From assembly GCA_008360955.1 (NCBI GenBank), contig LUCM01007681.1, positions 372,001 to 436,000 of the forward strand: a DNA stretch of 64,000 nucleotides. Direction: 5' to 3'. Shown here piece after piece: positions 28,301 to 40,015 of this stretch. How positions within the stretch are numbered: position 1 is the stretch's first letter; every line of letters starts with the position of its first letter. A program made the translations under genes and the position numbers. Origin of the DNA: Fasciolopsis buskii (taxonomy: Eukaryota; Platyhelminthes; Trematoda; Plagiorchiida; Fasciolidae). Below the pieces are notes generated by a model. It was given only the letters and a program-made list of their open reading frames with translations. It searched no databases and was not told the DNA's origin.

Positions 28301-30890
28301 ATTTACACGTTATTTATCCTATCCCGTTAAGAATGTGTATGTTCCCATAATTCATCCTGATCAGAAATATAAAACCCGTGATTCGTTACATAATCTTCCG
28401 TTTCCTTTCCATAGAGAGGTGCAAAAATAATTCTGCTTTCAATACAATGTGAATCTATTAAAGAACGACGGATTCCATTGATATAATGGCAACCCAAGAC
28501 TCACTTAAAAATGCTAAGTATCGTCCATAGTTAAGCCTGCAGCCTAAACTAATGAATCCATGAAAATTGAGTCCTCTTAGAAAATGCATTTCCCTAATGT
28601 TTCCACCTAACCCAAGCCAGTGAAATTAAATCCACATAAACTTCCGTATTTTAGATCAGACATAAATAAATGGCTTTCTGATGTAGGCCGAATTATATTG
28701 ATATTTTTATTTCAAATTTTACTTAGCGCAAATTGTGCTGTTTTCACTTAGTTACATTAGACACCGAGCATACTAAAACCTATTTCATCAGGACACTCCG
28801 CCTTTCCCTGGTGGGAAATTCAAATTAACTTTGCGTGAATCATTCTGTAATTAGTGCAAATTACAATCACATTAAATCACTATTTTGGACTTCGACTCAC
28901 TAACTACTATTGTTTCACGTGTGCCAAGTTAAAATCGATTTCGTGATTTACAGACAGTTTCATACTGGGTGCGATTCCGTATGCTTGGAAGGTATTATAC
29001 CACTGATATATTGCAAAGACGTATAATGATTTTGGTTTACAATTAACATTAGAAAAAATAATGAAATCTTATCTGATACTGCTTTGGTTCCTTATGCCAT
29101 AGAATAATATTCAGTGACATTTTTGGTGCAAATTTGTTAAATTTCATAAACGGAAAGCATGTAATTTGTCACTTTCTTAGGCCATGCGATCGTTGACTCA
29201 TAACTGTTCTTAGATTGCTATCGTTGACGAAATACCTGGCATTTGCAGGTTCCAACTTTCATGCCGCACAAAAACTAAAATGACAACCGTCTAATTTCTT
29301 ATTAACAAACATGAATTTGTTTATGGTATACAAATGCATCATTTGGAATCTCAGTAGTTTTTCTGCCTCTCCAGACGAATACTTCATGACATTGTCCATA
29401 GTATGTAATTGGTAGTCATACTGGACATGTTCTCCGGTGATCACTCACAACCTTTCAACGTTGGTTCAGGCAGCTAATGATATGAAAAGGGCATTTATTG
29501 AATGTCGACGTAATCATATTAGATCTGACGATTTCTGTACAACAGTCTCTCACCACTTACGCTGTTAACCACTGATAATACGAATATTTGTACAACTCTT
29601 ATTTCGTGTGCGGAAACAGTTGACGCTTTGCTACCTGATGTTTCTTCCGATGCTGTCAATGTCAAAACAAGTGCAGTGGTTTCGTCACTGGTATCTGTGC
29701 ATACCCCTTTCATTATATTGATGTTTAACCTAGTCGTGATGACTGCGTTTTAGTTCGAGGACATATTGCCAATTAGATCCGCGTTTCAGACTGAGAAATC
29801 TGCACATTAGAAGAAACTCTGGAAAGTTATTGGAATATAATTCACGTGATCGCAAAACAAACCTGATTTAATCAAAATCTAAAATGGCAATCCTGCCTCA
29901 GTTGAGCAAACACCACGTTCTGTTCTGTGTAGAAATTCATTTATTGTAACCTCTTGGTCCAAGGTCTGGGCAAATCGATTGTAGAGACACAAAAACCACA
30001 ATTATGGATTACCGGGTAATTTTTGTCTTTGAATGATCAGATCACATGTTTATTTCCAAAAAGCTGGATAGTAACCTAACAGTTTGCAGCGTAAACCACC
30101 GGAGTGACTGCGATTGGAGGCCTTCTTGATTTACTGGTTTCATTTTGCGGTTTTAAGAGACTGACACTAATTATCATGCTAAAGGGTGGGCCAGGGAGAA
30201 CGTAAATGATGAAAAAATTATGTGAGTAACATCAAGGTGATTCAGATAAACTAAGTCAAAAGTTGTGAGGCTTTCCGATGCGGATCTATCTGTTTCACGA
30301 TGTGCACGTTGGGAACTCTGGGTGTCATCAATTTTAGCACCAGAATGTCGCTTCAAGTTCCGGAAGTGAACGCAAATAGATGATCAACCTAATCACAGAA
30401 ACCTTGTTTACACGGTTGTTGTCGGTCAGTCAACTTTGGCCGTCCAAATCCGAACAAATTTTCTTGCCTTTTGTTTTTTATTGTACCCGCCATTCCATTT
30501 GAATTGAAAAACTTACCAGAAGCACTTGATCGTTTTTAGGCTGACTGTTCTCTCTCAAGCCCAAGCAGCCACACTTTTCTGGTTGATCAGCCTACGTGTG
30601 CGTCACTTTAATAGTTAGTCTTAGCCACGACTCTTGAGACCGTTTGTGAACTCAGACAGTGAATTGCGCATAGTTCGTCAGTGATGGACATCTGCAACAG
30701 AGAACTAGACAGAAGACTTCAAGTGCGCAAGCCCGGTTGGCAGTACCAAACGCTAAATTGGTTGTGTAAATTTGTGGATTTTCTGTTATCATATCCTTGT
30801 CCCAAACCGGATACATCAATGCTTATTTTTTCCTTCCATATTTGCAAATTTTTTTTAAATTCTTTGTGGTGTCTTATTTTTGTCACAACC
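25350..30890. other. Non-coding sequence, chance-length open frames
   Basis: No gene was recognised. The open frame at 25918-26301 (127 codons, plus) and the one at 26886-27185 (99 codons, plus) are within chance expectation and show no family motif. No SINE copy was seen. Confidence 0.55.
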
Positions 30891-30892
30891 AG

Positions 30893-31039
30893 GTGAAAAC
30901 TGTCCAGGTTTGGGAGTTTATCAGCGAAATCATTCGTTTAGTGATCTTATTCTGCGATTTGTTCATTTTTATGCTGTTCATTTATTTTGTCTTTGTTGAA
31001 TGTTTTGAAAATAAAAAGAATAAATTTACGTCGCAGCCA
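30893..31039 (+). CDS. Candidate exon 1 of polycystin-like trio (S2-like)
   Basis: Open segment of 49 codons preceded by a good acceptor (pyrimidine-rich run ending CAACCAG at 30886-30892). It encodes a basic start, a long hydrophobic helix (VILFCDLFIFMLFIYFVFVE) and a Lys/Asn-rich tail, closed by a stop at 31043. From memory of the polycystin family, this resembles the region entering transmembrane segment S2, which also ends in an acidic pair and a basic stretch. The proposed donor (CCA then GTCTAA) is poor. T-rich DNA produces hydrophobic open frames by chance, and another frame of the same stretch is also open for about 34 codons. Confidence 0.22.
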
Positions 31040-31218
31040 GTCTAAGCAACTGAAATAGCAACTACGACAACAAAATGTTGTGTCCTTGGCAAAAATATGA
31101 TTGTCTAGTGGAGTGTCACCATGGCGATTACCAGTGAACATGGAAAAGAATTGCCCTAACAGTGCAGATGCAAGATGAGAAAAGTAGTTTTTCCATTGTT
31201 AGCTGACTTGGCTTTTAG

Positions 31219-31305
31219 TCACCTGACTTTTCTGTGTTTTCGCGCAGGTCACTTGACACTTTCATCTTGGTTTCTGGTTATTTGTCCATTGCATGTTTTT
31301 ACCGA
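31219..31305 (+). CDS. Candidate exon 2 of polycystin-like trio (S3-like)
   Basis: Open segment of 29 codons. It is preceded by GGCTTTTAG, and a second, stronger acceptor (TTTTCGCGCAG) lies inside it just before 31248. It is followed by a GTATTA donor-like site. The peptide contains SLDTFILVSGYLSIACFYR, which fits the S3 pattern of polycystins (Leu-Asp, a hydrophobic run, then Tyr-Arg). The same peptide also loosely fits the VDTFF-SG motif of NRF-6-like acyltransferases. Both borders are in phase 0 with the neighbours proposed here. Confidence 0.22.
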
Positions 31306-31433
31306 GTATTACAGTGATGTGTTTTTTACTTCCGGTCATAAGCCCAAGCAAGGAAATTTGAGCATACAGTGCATAATCACCAATGCTCAATAAACTTGGC
31401 AAGCAGTATCATTCTGATCACTTGCATTTTTAG

Positions 31434-31559
31434 AAGAATTTGCCGAAATATACCAGACAGCGAATAGAAAAAGAAAACGATTTTTATCAGTCATGGTTTG
31501 TCAATGACCGTTGTCAGAAAATGGGAGTAAACATCATTTTATCAATGAACTTGTTGAAT
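31434..31559 (+). CDS. Candidate exon 3 of polycystin-like trio (S3-S4 linker)
   Basis: Open segment of 42 codons preceded by a good acceptor (CTTGCATTTTTAG) and followed by GTTTAC, a weak donor. Phase 0 matches exon 2. The peptide starts KNLPKYTRQRIEKENDFYQ and ends KMGVNIILSMNLLN. In polycystins the S3-S4 linker has a similar layout: a basic stretch, an aromatic patch, an Asn/Met turn, then a hydrophobic run leading to S4. No S4, pore or LLNMF-type S6 exon was found downstream to 36 kb, nor the extracellular polycystin domain upstream. Minus-strand open frames lie a few tens of bases downstream (from 31565). Confidence 0.22.
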
Positions 31560-31564
31560 GTTTA

Positions 31565-33300
31565 CTAGCAGTTGGGCTTTTTCCTAGGCTCACCTAAACT
31601 ATGTTGGAAGACTTCTGTGGTCAACAGTCTCTTCCCCGAAAAATAGTCTCTGCTGGAAAAAACCGTCAAACGAGACTCAACCGGTTTGGCTACACTAGCC
31701 TCCCTATTTATCATACTGAGTGTCAGAAGCGAGATTTGTGACGTAAACCTCAAAAGAAAGCACGTCGGTTTAAAGATTACTTATAAAACAATCCTAAATT
31801 AGCTGATACAGAGGGACAAACAAGATAAGCATCCCACCAACTCCGGAAACATAGACTGAGTTCGAACGATCACTTAATTTCGGTGCGGCCATAATGAAGT
31901 TGGTAGTTCCATTCTGCTTACCTGAGCCAAAGCAATATCTGACGACAGTTGCGTTTGCCACAGTAAAGTCCGGATGAATTCTTGAAGTAAAACGCAAAAG
32001 TGCTTTCATCAATTCACGTTTTCACTTGCAGATTACGCTGCACGGAATGTAAGTTGGCCACTGACACTGTACCTACGTTTTGTCAGACAGTCCAAACGAC
32101 AGTTGTGCTGGACACAACACACTGTTCCTCTTCCATGACTTGCATATAAAACTTTAAATTCCACAATCTGGTATCGCATTCGCGATTGGACCTATTTCAT
32201 GAGCTTTTTGTTTATCAGTCGGATCTAATTGCCTGTTCTCGGGTCACGCTTGCTTTGGGATCATTTCGAACAGATCTGCCAGGGGGTCCTATTTAGACTG
32301 GATCCCAGGCAATTTGGCTTTATACAATTATATTTGTTAATAACAGCTGATTAAAGCGTCATAGTCTGCACTTCGTTACTGTATATGTGACACTGATATT
32401 AGCTATCATTAAATCAAAGACTAATTCCACCGAGAATTATCCAAGTTTCATTGAATACGGCTTCGATGAATCTTGTGCTCTTGACTGGTGGACGGGAGGC
32501 AAACGATCCCAACAACTGTAGCGATAGTCTTATTTGTTTCATTTTCTAAATGAATCCTGAATCTGGAATAATCAAACTGTTGTCAAAGAAGGCAAAGTCT
32601 AGACATCTGAAGTTCCATGACCCGACTCGCCACTAGCCTTAGGTACTTCCGGACTGTTGATCCTTCAGGCTCACATCTGAAATGAGCTCATTTTTTGTCA
32701 CGCCACGTAAGATTCCAGACCTTGTGAGCTCTGAAACAATAACCATAGTGGACTGCAGTGTTTCTCTGATTTTTTCAGATCCATCCCAACGGGAGACACT
32801 TTCAGTGACAGAAGCAAATCTCTGAGATTTCACTTGTCCAGGGACTCTAGGACTGATTGTGAGCAGTGAATGATTGGGAAATGTGTACAAGTCGACCAGT
32901 CTATGGCTGTCAGCAACAAATGCAAACCATCCCTAATAATTAGAAATACTATTCCAAGAAAACAATATCTAAGTAGACTCACTGAGGGAAATCATGGCTC
33001 ACAGATTCACTCCTAGTGACGTTTGCTGAGGTATGACAGACAGCATTTTAGAGAGCTTCTTTTAATTTTTACACCCTTGTCAGATCTTTCAATAATGTCA
33101 TCAAGTGAAATACGGCACTTAACTTGAAGTCCCCCATCAGAACCTTAGCTGATCAGAAAGTCAAGTTTTTTGAAAGGCATGCACTCTTTGGATCTGATGG
33201 GCTATGCCCATCGAGGACGATGGCAAAATGTCAGCATCACAGTTGTCAAAATCCCTGGGATCAATTTGGGCAAGAAAACATAATCCTAGAAACTATTGTG
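31565..33300 (-). CDS. Unresolved low-stop region, possible minus-strand exons
   Basis: Several minus-strand segments are open and have splice-like borders. The one at 31590-31767 is flanked by CTTTTGAG (acceptor) and GTGAGC (donor). The one at 31918-31976 ends in a GTAAGC donor; its frame matching the next segment in phase encodes a Cys-containing peptide. The one at 32639-32930 follows a TTATTAG acceptor and stays open for about 97 codons. A minus-strand segment near 33200-33260 encodes a Ser/Asp-rich peptide. The plus strand of the same stretch also has long open frames (for example 32669-32824, 33124-33321), so neither strand wins. No domain was recognised. This could be a degraded element, real exons or chance. 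Confidence 0.15.
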
Positions 33301-33324
33301 AATCGACGGCAACAAATATGACAG

Positions 33325-34642
33325 ACCATCATGTGAAAGCTACAGGCGGATAGTTTTAGTAACACTGGCTGTTTAACAGAAGAAAGAACACCGTCGGAAA
33401 CGACGTTTGATATCTGATGATCTGCCACTGTAGGACGATCTTTGTTTCTGGTATAAAATTACTTGATTATCCAATTGAATTTAGTGTAAATTAGACAAAG
33501 GTTACTTGAAACAATTGCATATTTTAGTTTAGTAATCATAGGAGGCATCTTAATAGAAAGCATCGTGCGGTTAAAGAGGCCCTTTTCTCCTGCACTGATT
33601 GGACGGAAACAGTGTTGTACTAGTTCTGGGATTGTTTTGTTAAGTCGCTAAGGATTGACTGACCAAATTAATAATTGCTTAGAAGTCTGAAATATGTAAA
33701 TGAATATGCCGATTTTTTGACGTGAAATACTATCATAAATTATAATGGTTATAAGATAGATGAAACTGCGAAAGATGAGCCCTGTCGGTAATTTGAATAA
33801 CGACCTAGATAGTGTTCAGTTTTCTGATTTGATAACTAGAGATTACACTGGTAGTCATGAAAATATTTACACAGTAACATTTAAGTGGATGATACTAATA
33901 ATAGAACATTCATACGCTTCTTCGGCATACATGAAATTCTCAGCCTAGGTTTATTGAAGTAATACTTAGACAATTGATGGAATCGAGGTGTTCACCTTTA
34001 AACCACGCTGCTTCTTTATACCATGACTGAGAACACTGGGGTCGACAGTGTTTCGAGCCACACTAGAAAATTACATCGGCACTACAGATACGTAGGCGAT
34101 GCCTTTACCTGGAGAGTTTGAGCGACGCAACAGTTACTGGTTCACTAGAAACTCTGCGATTCATATGCCACTACTAGTTTTTCACTCAGGGTTGAGAAGG
34201 AATAAATAGTTTTACTGTCTAAATGCCTAGTTCACAAAAGGTAAGAACAGAACGGTGGGTTGCAATAAGTAATTTGTTCAATTTGTTATCCTATTTTCAA
34301 TAAATCTTAGGCAAAATCTTAGGCGGTTTCACAAAGTAGCAATCATAGAAAATGTTTCTTAAGGCAGTACTCTGGAACACAGATATTACAATCGATTGCT
34401 CTCGGGTAACAGAATCCAGAAAGAACTTCTCTAAATAAACGGACAGAGGCCCACCGGATCTTTATTTCCAATGGCAGGCGAGAGACGTTGTGCATAATTC
34501 CAATCCAAATGATCGTAGCGTTCTAACTTCTGACTGCCATCAATGATAGAGCAGTCAACTTTTCGTTACATTTTGCGTCATACCATGGTATCAAATCTAC
34601 TAAACGAAATCCCCGTGTTGTGGCAAGGAAAAGTTCCCCAGT
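33325..34642. other. Non-coding sequence
   Basis: No recognised gene or repeat. Only short chance-like open frames are present. Confidence 0.55.
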
Positions 34643-34815
34643 GGCTAGTGATGGCCACGCGGAAAAGGTCGTGACGTCTAGACGTGAAGTTCGCGAGTTC
34701 GAATCCTCCCATCACCAGTCAAATCCCCCAATTGGCAGCCCTCTGTTGGCCGCTGCCCCTTTCCTGAAAATGATATACACTGTCATTTCATTAATAACGG
34801 GAGACAAAAAGGATA
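34643..34815 (+). mobile_element. tRNA-derived SINE, copy B
   Basis: Plus-strand copy. The head starts with TAGTGATGGCCACGCGG, has the B box AGTTCGAATCC (34696-34706) and closes with CATCACCAG, which pairs with the start as a tRNA acceptor stem would. The middle (TTGGCAGCCCTCTGTTGGCC) and tail (CCTGAAAATGATATACACTG, then TTTCATTAATAA) match copy A closely. It ends in an A/G-rich run. Copies A and B share the middle and tail better than the head, a normal pattern when a partner LINE recognises the 3' end. Confidence 0.82.
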
Positions 34816-35106
34816 TAACAAATAGAATACAACTTTTAAGACGCGAAAACATAATACTTAACTTGCATCATCCAAGCTGCATTAGCTTGAAAAACGTCTT
34901 CAGGTAAGCTTAACCTTGATAATCAAAATGTCGACCGATTGCCGATGATTCCAGATGCGGCAAACGTTTGCTCACGAAATGCTTTGGTTTGTAGAATTCT
35001 AAAGGTCAATCAGGTGGTCTATTTAACATAAAAAGATGCAATTCTGACAGCGCAAAACTGAGCAACTGACATACTCCAAACTAGAGAGGGAAACATCTAA
35101 TGTTGT

Positions 35107-35598
35107 TTAAATTGTTCGATGTACAGTGGAGAAAACAGATGAAGGAGTACACGTAGCACTTGGTTGTTTGATGGTTATAACAGATTTGAATGTGACATTA
35201 CGCAGATATGCCTTTTCTAAAACCCACATATTCAGGTTATTTGGTGAGTCTTGCGAGAAACAAACAATATGGTCGCATTTGGGAACTTTCTTCCTGCGAC
35301 AGATGTTCAACCTCGTCAAAAAGTCGACCAAATGCATTCTGTACAGATAGCCCTGTTCTAGAAATGTTGAAATAAAAATACAAAAATCAAATATAACAAA
35401 GTCACGGAGCAAATACAACTTGTCGATGCCTTGCGAACACCATTTTCTCAGGAATCTTAAACTAACCGTTAAATTTGCATTAGAGGTGGACTGGTCGTAC
35501 CGAAAACATGAAGTGAACACACTTTTTCTTATATCTCGACATACTAAACCCAAACGATGTTTTTCAATGGGAACCCAAACGGAAGCAAAATAATGCAT
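35107..35598 (-). CDS. Longest open frame in the window, unknown protein
   Basis: Open frame of 163 codons with an ATG at its start, uninterrupted on the minus strand. It contains a hydrophobic patch (FVIFDFCIFISTFL) near residues 68-81 and scattered Cys residues. No domain was recognised. About 0.2 stop-free runs of this length are expected by chance in the window, so it is marginally unusual. A 74-codon frame on the plus strand overlaps it. It could be an exon of an unidentified gene, a decayed element or chance. No promoter or polyadenylation signal was tied to it. Confidence 0.2.
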   Translation of the reverse strand: MHYFASVWVPIEKHRLGLVCRDIRKSVFTSCFRYDQSTSNANLTVSLRFLRKWCSQGIDKLYLLRDFVIFDFCIFISTFLEQGYLYRMHLVDFLTRLNICRRKKVPKCDHIVCFSQDSPNNLNMWVLEKAYLRNVTFKSVITIKQPSATCTPSSVFSTVHRTI

Positions 35599-36284
35599 GG
35601 AGTAGATTCAAGACAGCATTATTGGTCAATCTTTGGATAAGACATTTCATGATATACCATGAATGAGAATAATGTGGTAAATTAAAGGTGCGAGTATCAG
35701 CTGTTCCCAACGTAAAATGCGATCTGACTACTTTAATCGGACGCAGAAGATCTGTGATGCCTGGGTTGTAAATAAACGAATTTGTTGTCTTCCAGTGATA
35801 AATCCACGTCATCAAATGTCCCTCATAATTTTGATTCCGAAATGAATAGTTATGCAGTCCATGCAGAGGTACATGTCTATAGCAGTTTCTTCAGTCACAC
35901 ATGAACTTTTGTTACCAAATAAATAATACCGGAAAATAAACGTGCTTTTTTAAGTTTGCTTTAATTATCTTATGCAGCAGAATTGCATACGCAAGTAGGC
36001 GACAGTAGCATTGGTAATGACACTGTCCTAATGTGTTAACCAATCATTTTTCAAGGGAATAAGCAGTTGCCATTTCAACTACAGCAATCTATATAACTTT
36101 TCTTAGAGAAACTCAAAATAGCAACTTCAAAACCACATATGGTTGAAAGCCAAACCCGAATAAATAGGGAACAGCATTACAAGTGCATCAACTTCGTTTT
36201 ATGAGTGGAAGTTGGGTCGCCTTCATGATCTTTGTATAACAGACGCTGTTTAATTACTGGAGTGAGATGTTCTCCATGGAAGGC

Positions 36285-36355
36285 CTGACCGGGTAGGTTA
36301 AGGGTATGGCATCCTGAGTGGGTCGTAGGTTATAACACTAAATCTACCCATCATA
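36285..36355 (+). mobile_element. Degenerate tRNA-like relic
   Basis: A tRNA-like stretch whose ends pair perfectly over six bases (GGGTAG at 36291-36296, CTACCC at 36344-36349), with GGTCGTAGGTT inside. That 11-mer is identical to part of the SINE head at 48.9 kb. The B box is damaged (GGTTATAACAC). It is probably an old SINE head. No conserved tail was seen after it. Confidence 0.4.
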
Positions 36356-36977
36356 TTGGTGAATGCTAGCAATTCCATGTTGCCCAGCAATTTACCGGAA
36401 ATAGCCTAATCGGATCTTATGCGGCTCTATACCACTCTATTTTTCAGAGTCATAGCTGTCGCCACTCTATTCTCACTTTGCCTGTCCCAGCTGCTGTAGG
36501 ACATACACCTTCTGTCAAACGTATACACTAAGCTTATTGTGCCAAAACCCAGTATCCCAGTTTGTGAAAGCACAGCGACCTGGAGCTTTCCACCAAGTAC
36601 ACTGAGAAAACATAGGTTGGCGAACATGCTAGTTTTCAGTGATTCGTACTCATTCCATGACATCACAATATATTCCGAAGAAGTCTAATTGGTAGTGCAG
36701 TCATTTCACACCTAACGCAGGCCAACCATATCGGGAATTAGCAGTATATATTTGTAAAATGTTGCCGATTGAGCATAGCAAAAGCTATCAAGATCCACCT
36801 TCACAACCTTAAACTGTGCGCTCATAAACAATTTGTAGTTGTCCTTCAAATCCCCTGTCCCACAATCCATCCGAAAGCAAATCCTGGACCAAAAACCGTC
36901 GACGAATCAAGTTCATCTATTTTCGGGTTATGCTTGCAACATCACATACCCCATTCACTCCCAAAATTTTATCTGAC

Positions 36978-37038
36978 TCTTCCAATATATAATGTATAGT
37001 ATATAATAATATATTATATATATACAGTATATAATATT
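36978..37038. repeat. AT-rich inverted and direct repeat
   Basis: About 60 bases of almost pure A and T. They include two direct copies of AGTATATAAT (near 36998 and 37026) around a TATAATAATATATTATA palindromic core. It could form a cruciform or be a decayed TA microsatellite. Confidence 0.7.
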
Positions 37039-37039
37039 C

Positions 37040-38435
37040 TGTGATGTAATGGGATGAGTACGAATTGCGGAAAACGAGCTTGTTTGCTAAAATGTTCTCT
37101 CGAAAGTTACCTCATTACAGATTTTAATCAAAAATAATTATTAGTAATAACATGAGGCAGGAAGTGGAATCCCCTGTGACATTCCGGTTTCTCTCTTCGC
37201 GATCGTTTACAATAAATTCCTTTAGAATAATAAGAAATGGAGATTGCACTGCATAAGGAAGTCATATCGAAATGGTTGTTGTTGAAAGGAACTCGATGTT
37301 GAGGTTTTTCGAGAAGATACACATAATAAAACAGGATTCCGTAACTGATTGGTTCGTTTTGCCTATAGACTCCAAAAGTGTCTTTCTTAGTCCAATGTAG
37401 CTCAGGCTGCTGATGTTAGGCTCAAATCTTTCATGTGGTAAGCGAACCGTAGCAAGTTTTCTCCAGTCTCTTTTCAAACCTTTTGCCGGACTGGGATAAG
37501 TTGATAAGGCTCGATTGTGTATTTTGGAAAGCCTTTAGCCGTAGTACGTTACAAATCATGTAAAATGTTATCAGCGATCAAAGTGCACGTACCAGATGGG
37601 ACTGTTTCACGTGCGTATGAAACCTACCGAATAACTGTTTCTGTCTTTTGCTCTCACTGATAACGATGAACGTGTGTGGGTTTGTTTTCACAAAGTCATG
37701 CCTTATTTCTGCAAGGTTGCAGTAAATTGCTTGCGGACCATAGCCTAGAAGCAAACACAACGCCAGGAATCCTTTAATTCACCGTTCATAGTATTTTTTT
37801 GGTTTCACGGAAATCCGCAGTTTTATATTGGAGTTCATTGATCGAATTTTAAAACCAACCGCCTACCACTGTTTCACTTTGAAATTATGCTTCTGATGGT
37901 AGGACCGCAGGATTCTTATCTGCCCAAATGTCTATTTTATTTTCTCATTCTTTGGAATTTAATAAACAATTGGAGGTAACGAAAGGTTCTTATGCGCAGT
38001 GCATTGGCGGCTTGACCATTGTTTGAACGTTACCAATTGGTCAAGCGCAGTTATATGACTCTCCCATCCGTAACATCACGTTTGCAAAGCGTTTCCAAAT
38101 AACCCGTTCTTATGTGTTTGTTTTTTATCCATTCACTGAGAATGGACCGTGACTCAGGCAAACTAACTGAATAAAACTTTATTTTTTAATTTTGATGATT
38201 TCGCAAATAAGATTGTTCGCGCCTATTCTCATGTTGGAAAAATCAAAAATGTCGTTGGAACATTTCTCCGTGTCTAAAAAATATTCTTCCAATTGTTTCA
38301 ACCACCAGTTTATATAGAGTCTTTTACATTGCACACAGCAACGGACGTCTCCGTGCTCTCGAAACAGATACATGCATCTTTTCTACAGTAAAACCTAAGT
38401 TAAAATACGCAACGTGTGCAACGCACATAGTGGAA
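37040..38435. other. Non-coding sequence
   Basis: Several minus-strand open frames of 60-71 codons are present. None has a recognised motif or clear splice borders, so I treat them as chance. Confidence 0.5.
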
Positions 38436-38499
38436 ACCTCTCCGCGTGAATAGCAGAGGGAGCACCTCTCCTTTTGGCTCCCACCATTTGCTCTGAGTT

Positions 38500-38555
38500 A
38501 GTAGGTAGCCAAGGGCATTGACGAATGACCGGTTCAAGCCCCCTTAAATTAATCT
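38500..38555 (+). mobile_element. Possible truncated SINE head
   Basis: A stretch resembling the second half of the SINE head: TAGCCAAGGGCATTGACG, then a B-box-like CGGTTCAAGCCCCC. It can be aligned by eye to the heads of copies C and D with a short deletion. The middle and tail are missing. Confidence 0.3.
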
Positions 38556-38559
38556 ATAA

Positions 38560-40015
38560 TTCTGCTCTTTATTTTTACGAATGTTTACTTTGGATGAATT
38601 AGCATTTCAACATCACATGTCAACTAGTTGATTTTGGTCTCAAATAAGGACACCAAACATATCTTTACTGTCAATTTGCAATTTATATGATTTTGACTAG
38701 ACGTGGTTGAATGCAATCAACCTTAGGGACATTGGCGAAGCTCAACGCACACACGAAATGAAAACATGATTTGTCGTGCTCATAACGTCAGCTTAGAGAC
38801 AACTCACCGATCTATACAAATGTCTACGGGCGGAAACCGCCAGATCTGCACATTTGTGAAGGTCATTCTGGTACCTACTGTTTACTTAAGATAAAGACCG
38901 ATGAAAGTGTTGAAATTCTGGACATGTTATTAAACCTCGAAAAATAGTTATGTTGCTGTCGTCAAATTATTGTAAACGACTTCAAATTGTTAGGAAGTTA
39001 TGTTTAAAAAGTTAAAAATATGATTTGCTTTTGAGAGATCCTGCAATGCTTGAAACTATATATAATTTTCAAAGTTGTAAAATTTCGCAAAAAAATACAA
39101 CCAACGGCTAGTTTTAAAGGTAAAACCATGAGCTTCCCAAATACAGACGGATAATTTACATTCTCTCAATCAAAGAACCACTGCCATGAGTTTATTTATC
39201 AATTACAGTTGTGCACATACCAATTAAATTTTGTGATCTGCTTTAAACGAAGTAGAAGTAAGCAGGGCGTCAAGTGTTAGTTAAAAAATTATCATCCATT
39301 CAAATGTATTGGAAGCCTGGGTTTACTGTTTATAGCAATACCTTAGGCTAGTGTATTGTTCGTTTTGATGGGCGAACGGTTTGATAAATGAATACAATGG
39401 AAAGGCCCCACTGAGAGCACTGATCATTGTAGTTTTAACGATCTCGACAAGTAAAAAGAAACTGAACATAGTGATCAAAACACATTGCGGACTAAACTGA
39501 CTGCTGATTGTTTGATATGTTCGTTATGAGACTTGCATTCGAATCGACAAGAAAGAGTCTTTATAAATCTAAACAAACTATTTCATTTTCACACGTATTA
39601 TCCTAGTAATGTGTAGCAATTGGTTTTTGTGTAAAATTGGCCACTACTTTGGATTGACTAAAAGAGAGCAAAAATTGCTTTTGAAAGGACGGAATATAAG
39701 GAAACCTGTCCGTGAAACACCGAGAGTTTCCCTTCAGTTGTACTCGAACTTACGCAACAATTTCTCTTGGTTTATTTACCAAATTTTGCATATATTTTCG
39801 AAATCATTAGCGATAAATGTATAACCTCGTTGGACTTGGTTTTATTTCATTATTACTAAATCCCTATTTTCATGAAAGAGTTATTGCCATCACATGGAGC
39901 ATAATGATAACTTCCGCTTTAGAAACTGTTAATGATCGTATAGAATCTCCGTATTAGTTAAAAAATGAAATTTGTTCGGTCTCCCGGATCCAACCTTGCA
40001 TTGTTTGACATATTT
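38560..40015. other. Non-coding sequence
   Basis: Short open frames only. Nothing recognised. Confidence 0.55.

Noticed and set aside
30797..31045. Hydrophobic frame taken as a complete small membrane protein
   Set aside because: The start codon lies in a T-rich stretch upstream of a strong acceptor, so the part before 30893 is probably not coding even if the rest is.
31246..31305. VDTFF-SG acyltransferase (NRF-6 type) motif in the peptide SLDTFILVSGYLS
   Set aside because: The surrounding segments do not show the WVILGH, RLTP or WW-NLL motifs expected in that family. The polycystin reading fits the neighbours better, though it is also weak.
33060..33260. LINE endonuclease fragment on the minus strand (LMGDF motif)
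   Set aside because: Only one short motif matches, and it needs frame changes to join the neighbouring segments. It is kept only as a possibility in the low-stop region.
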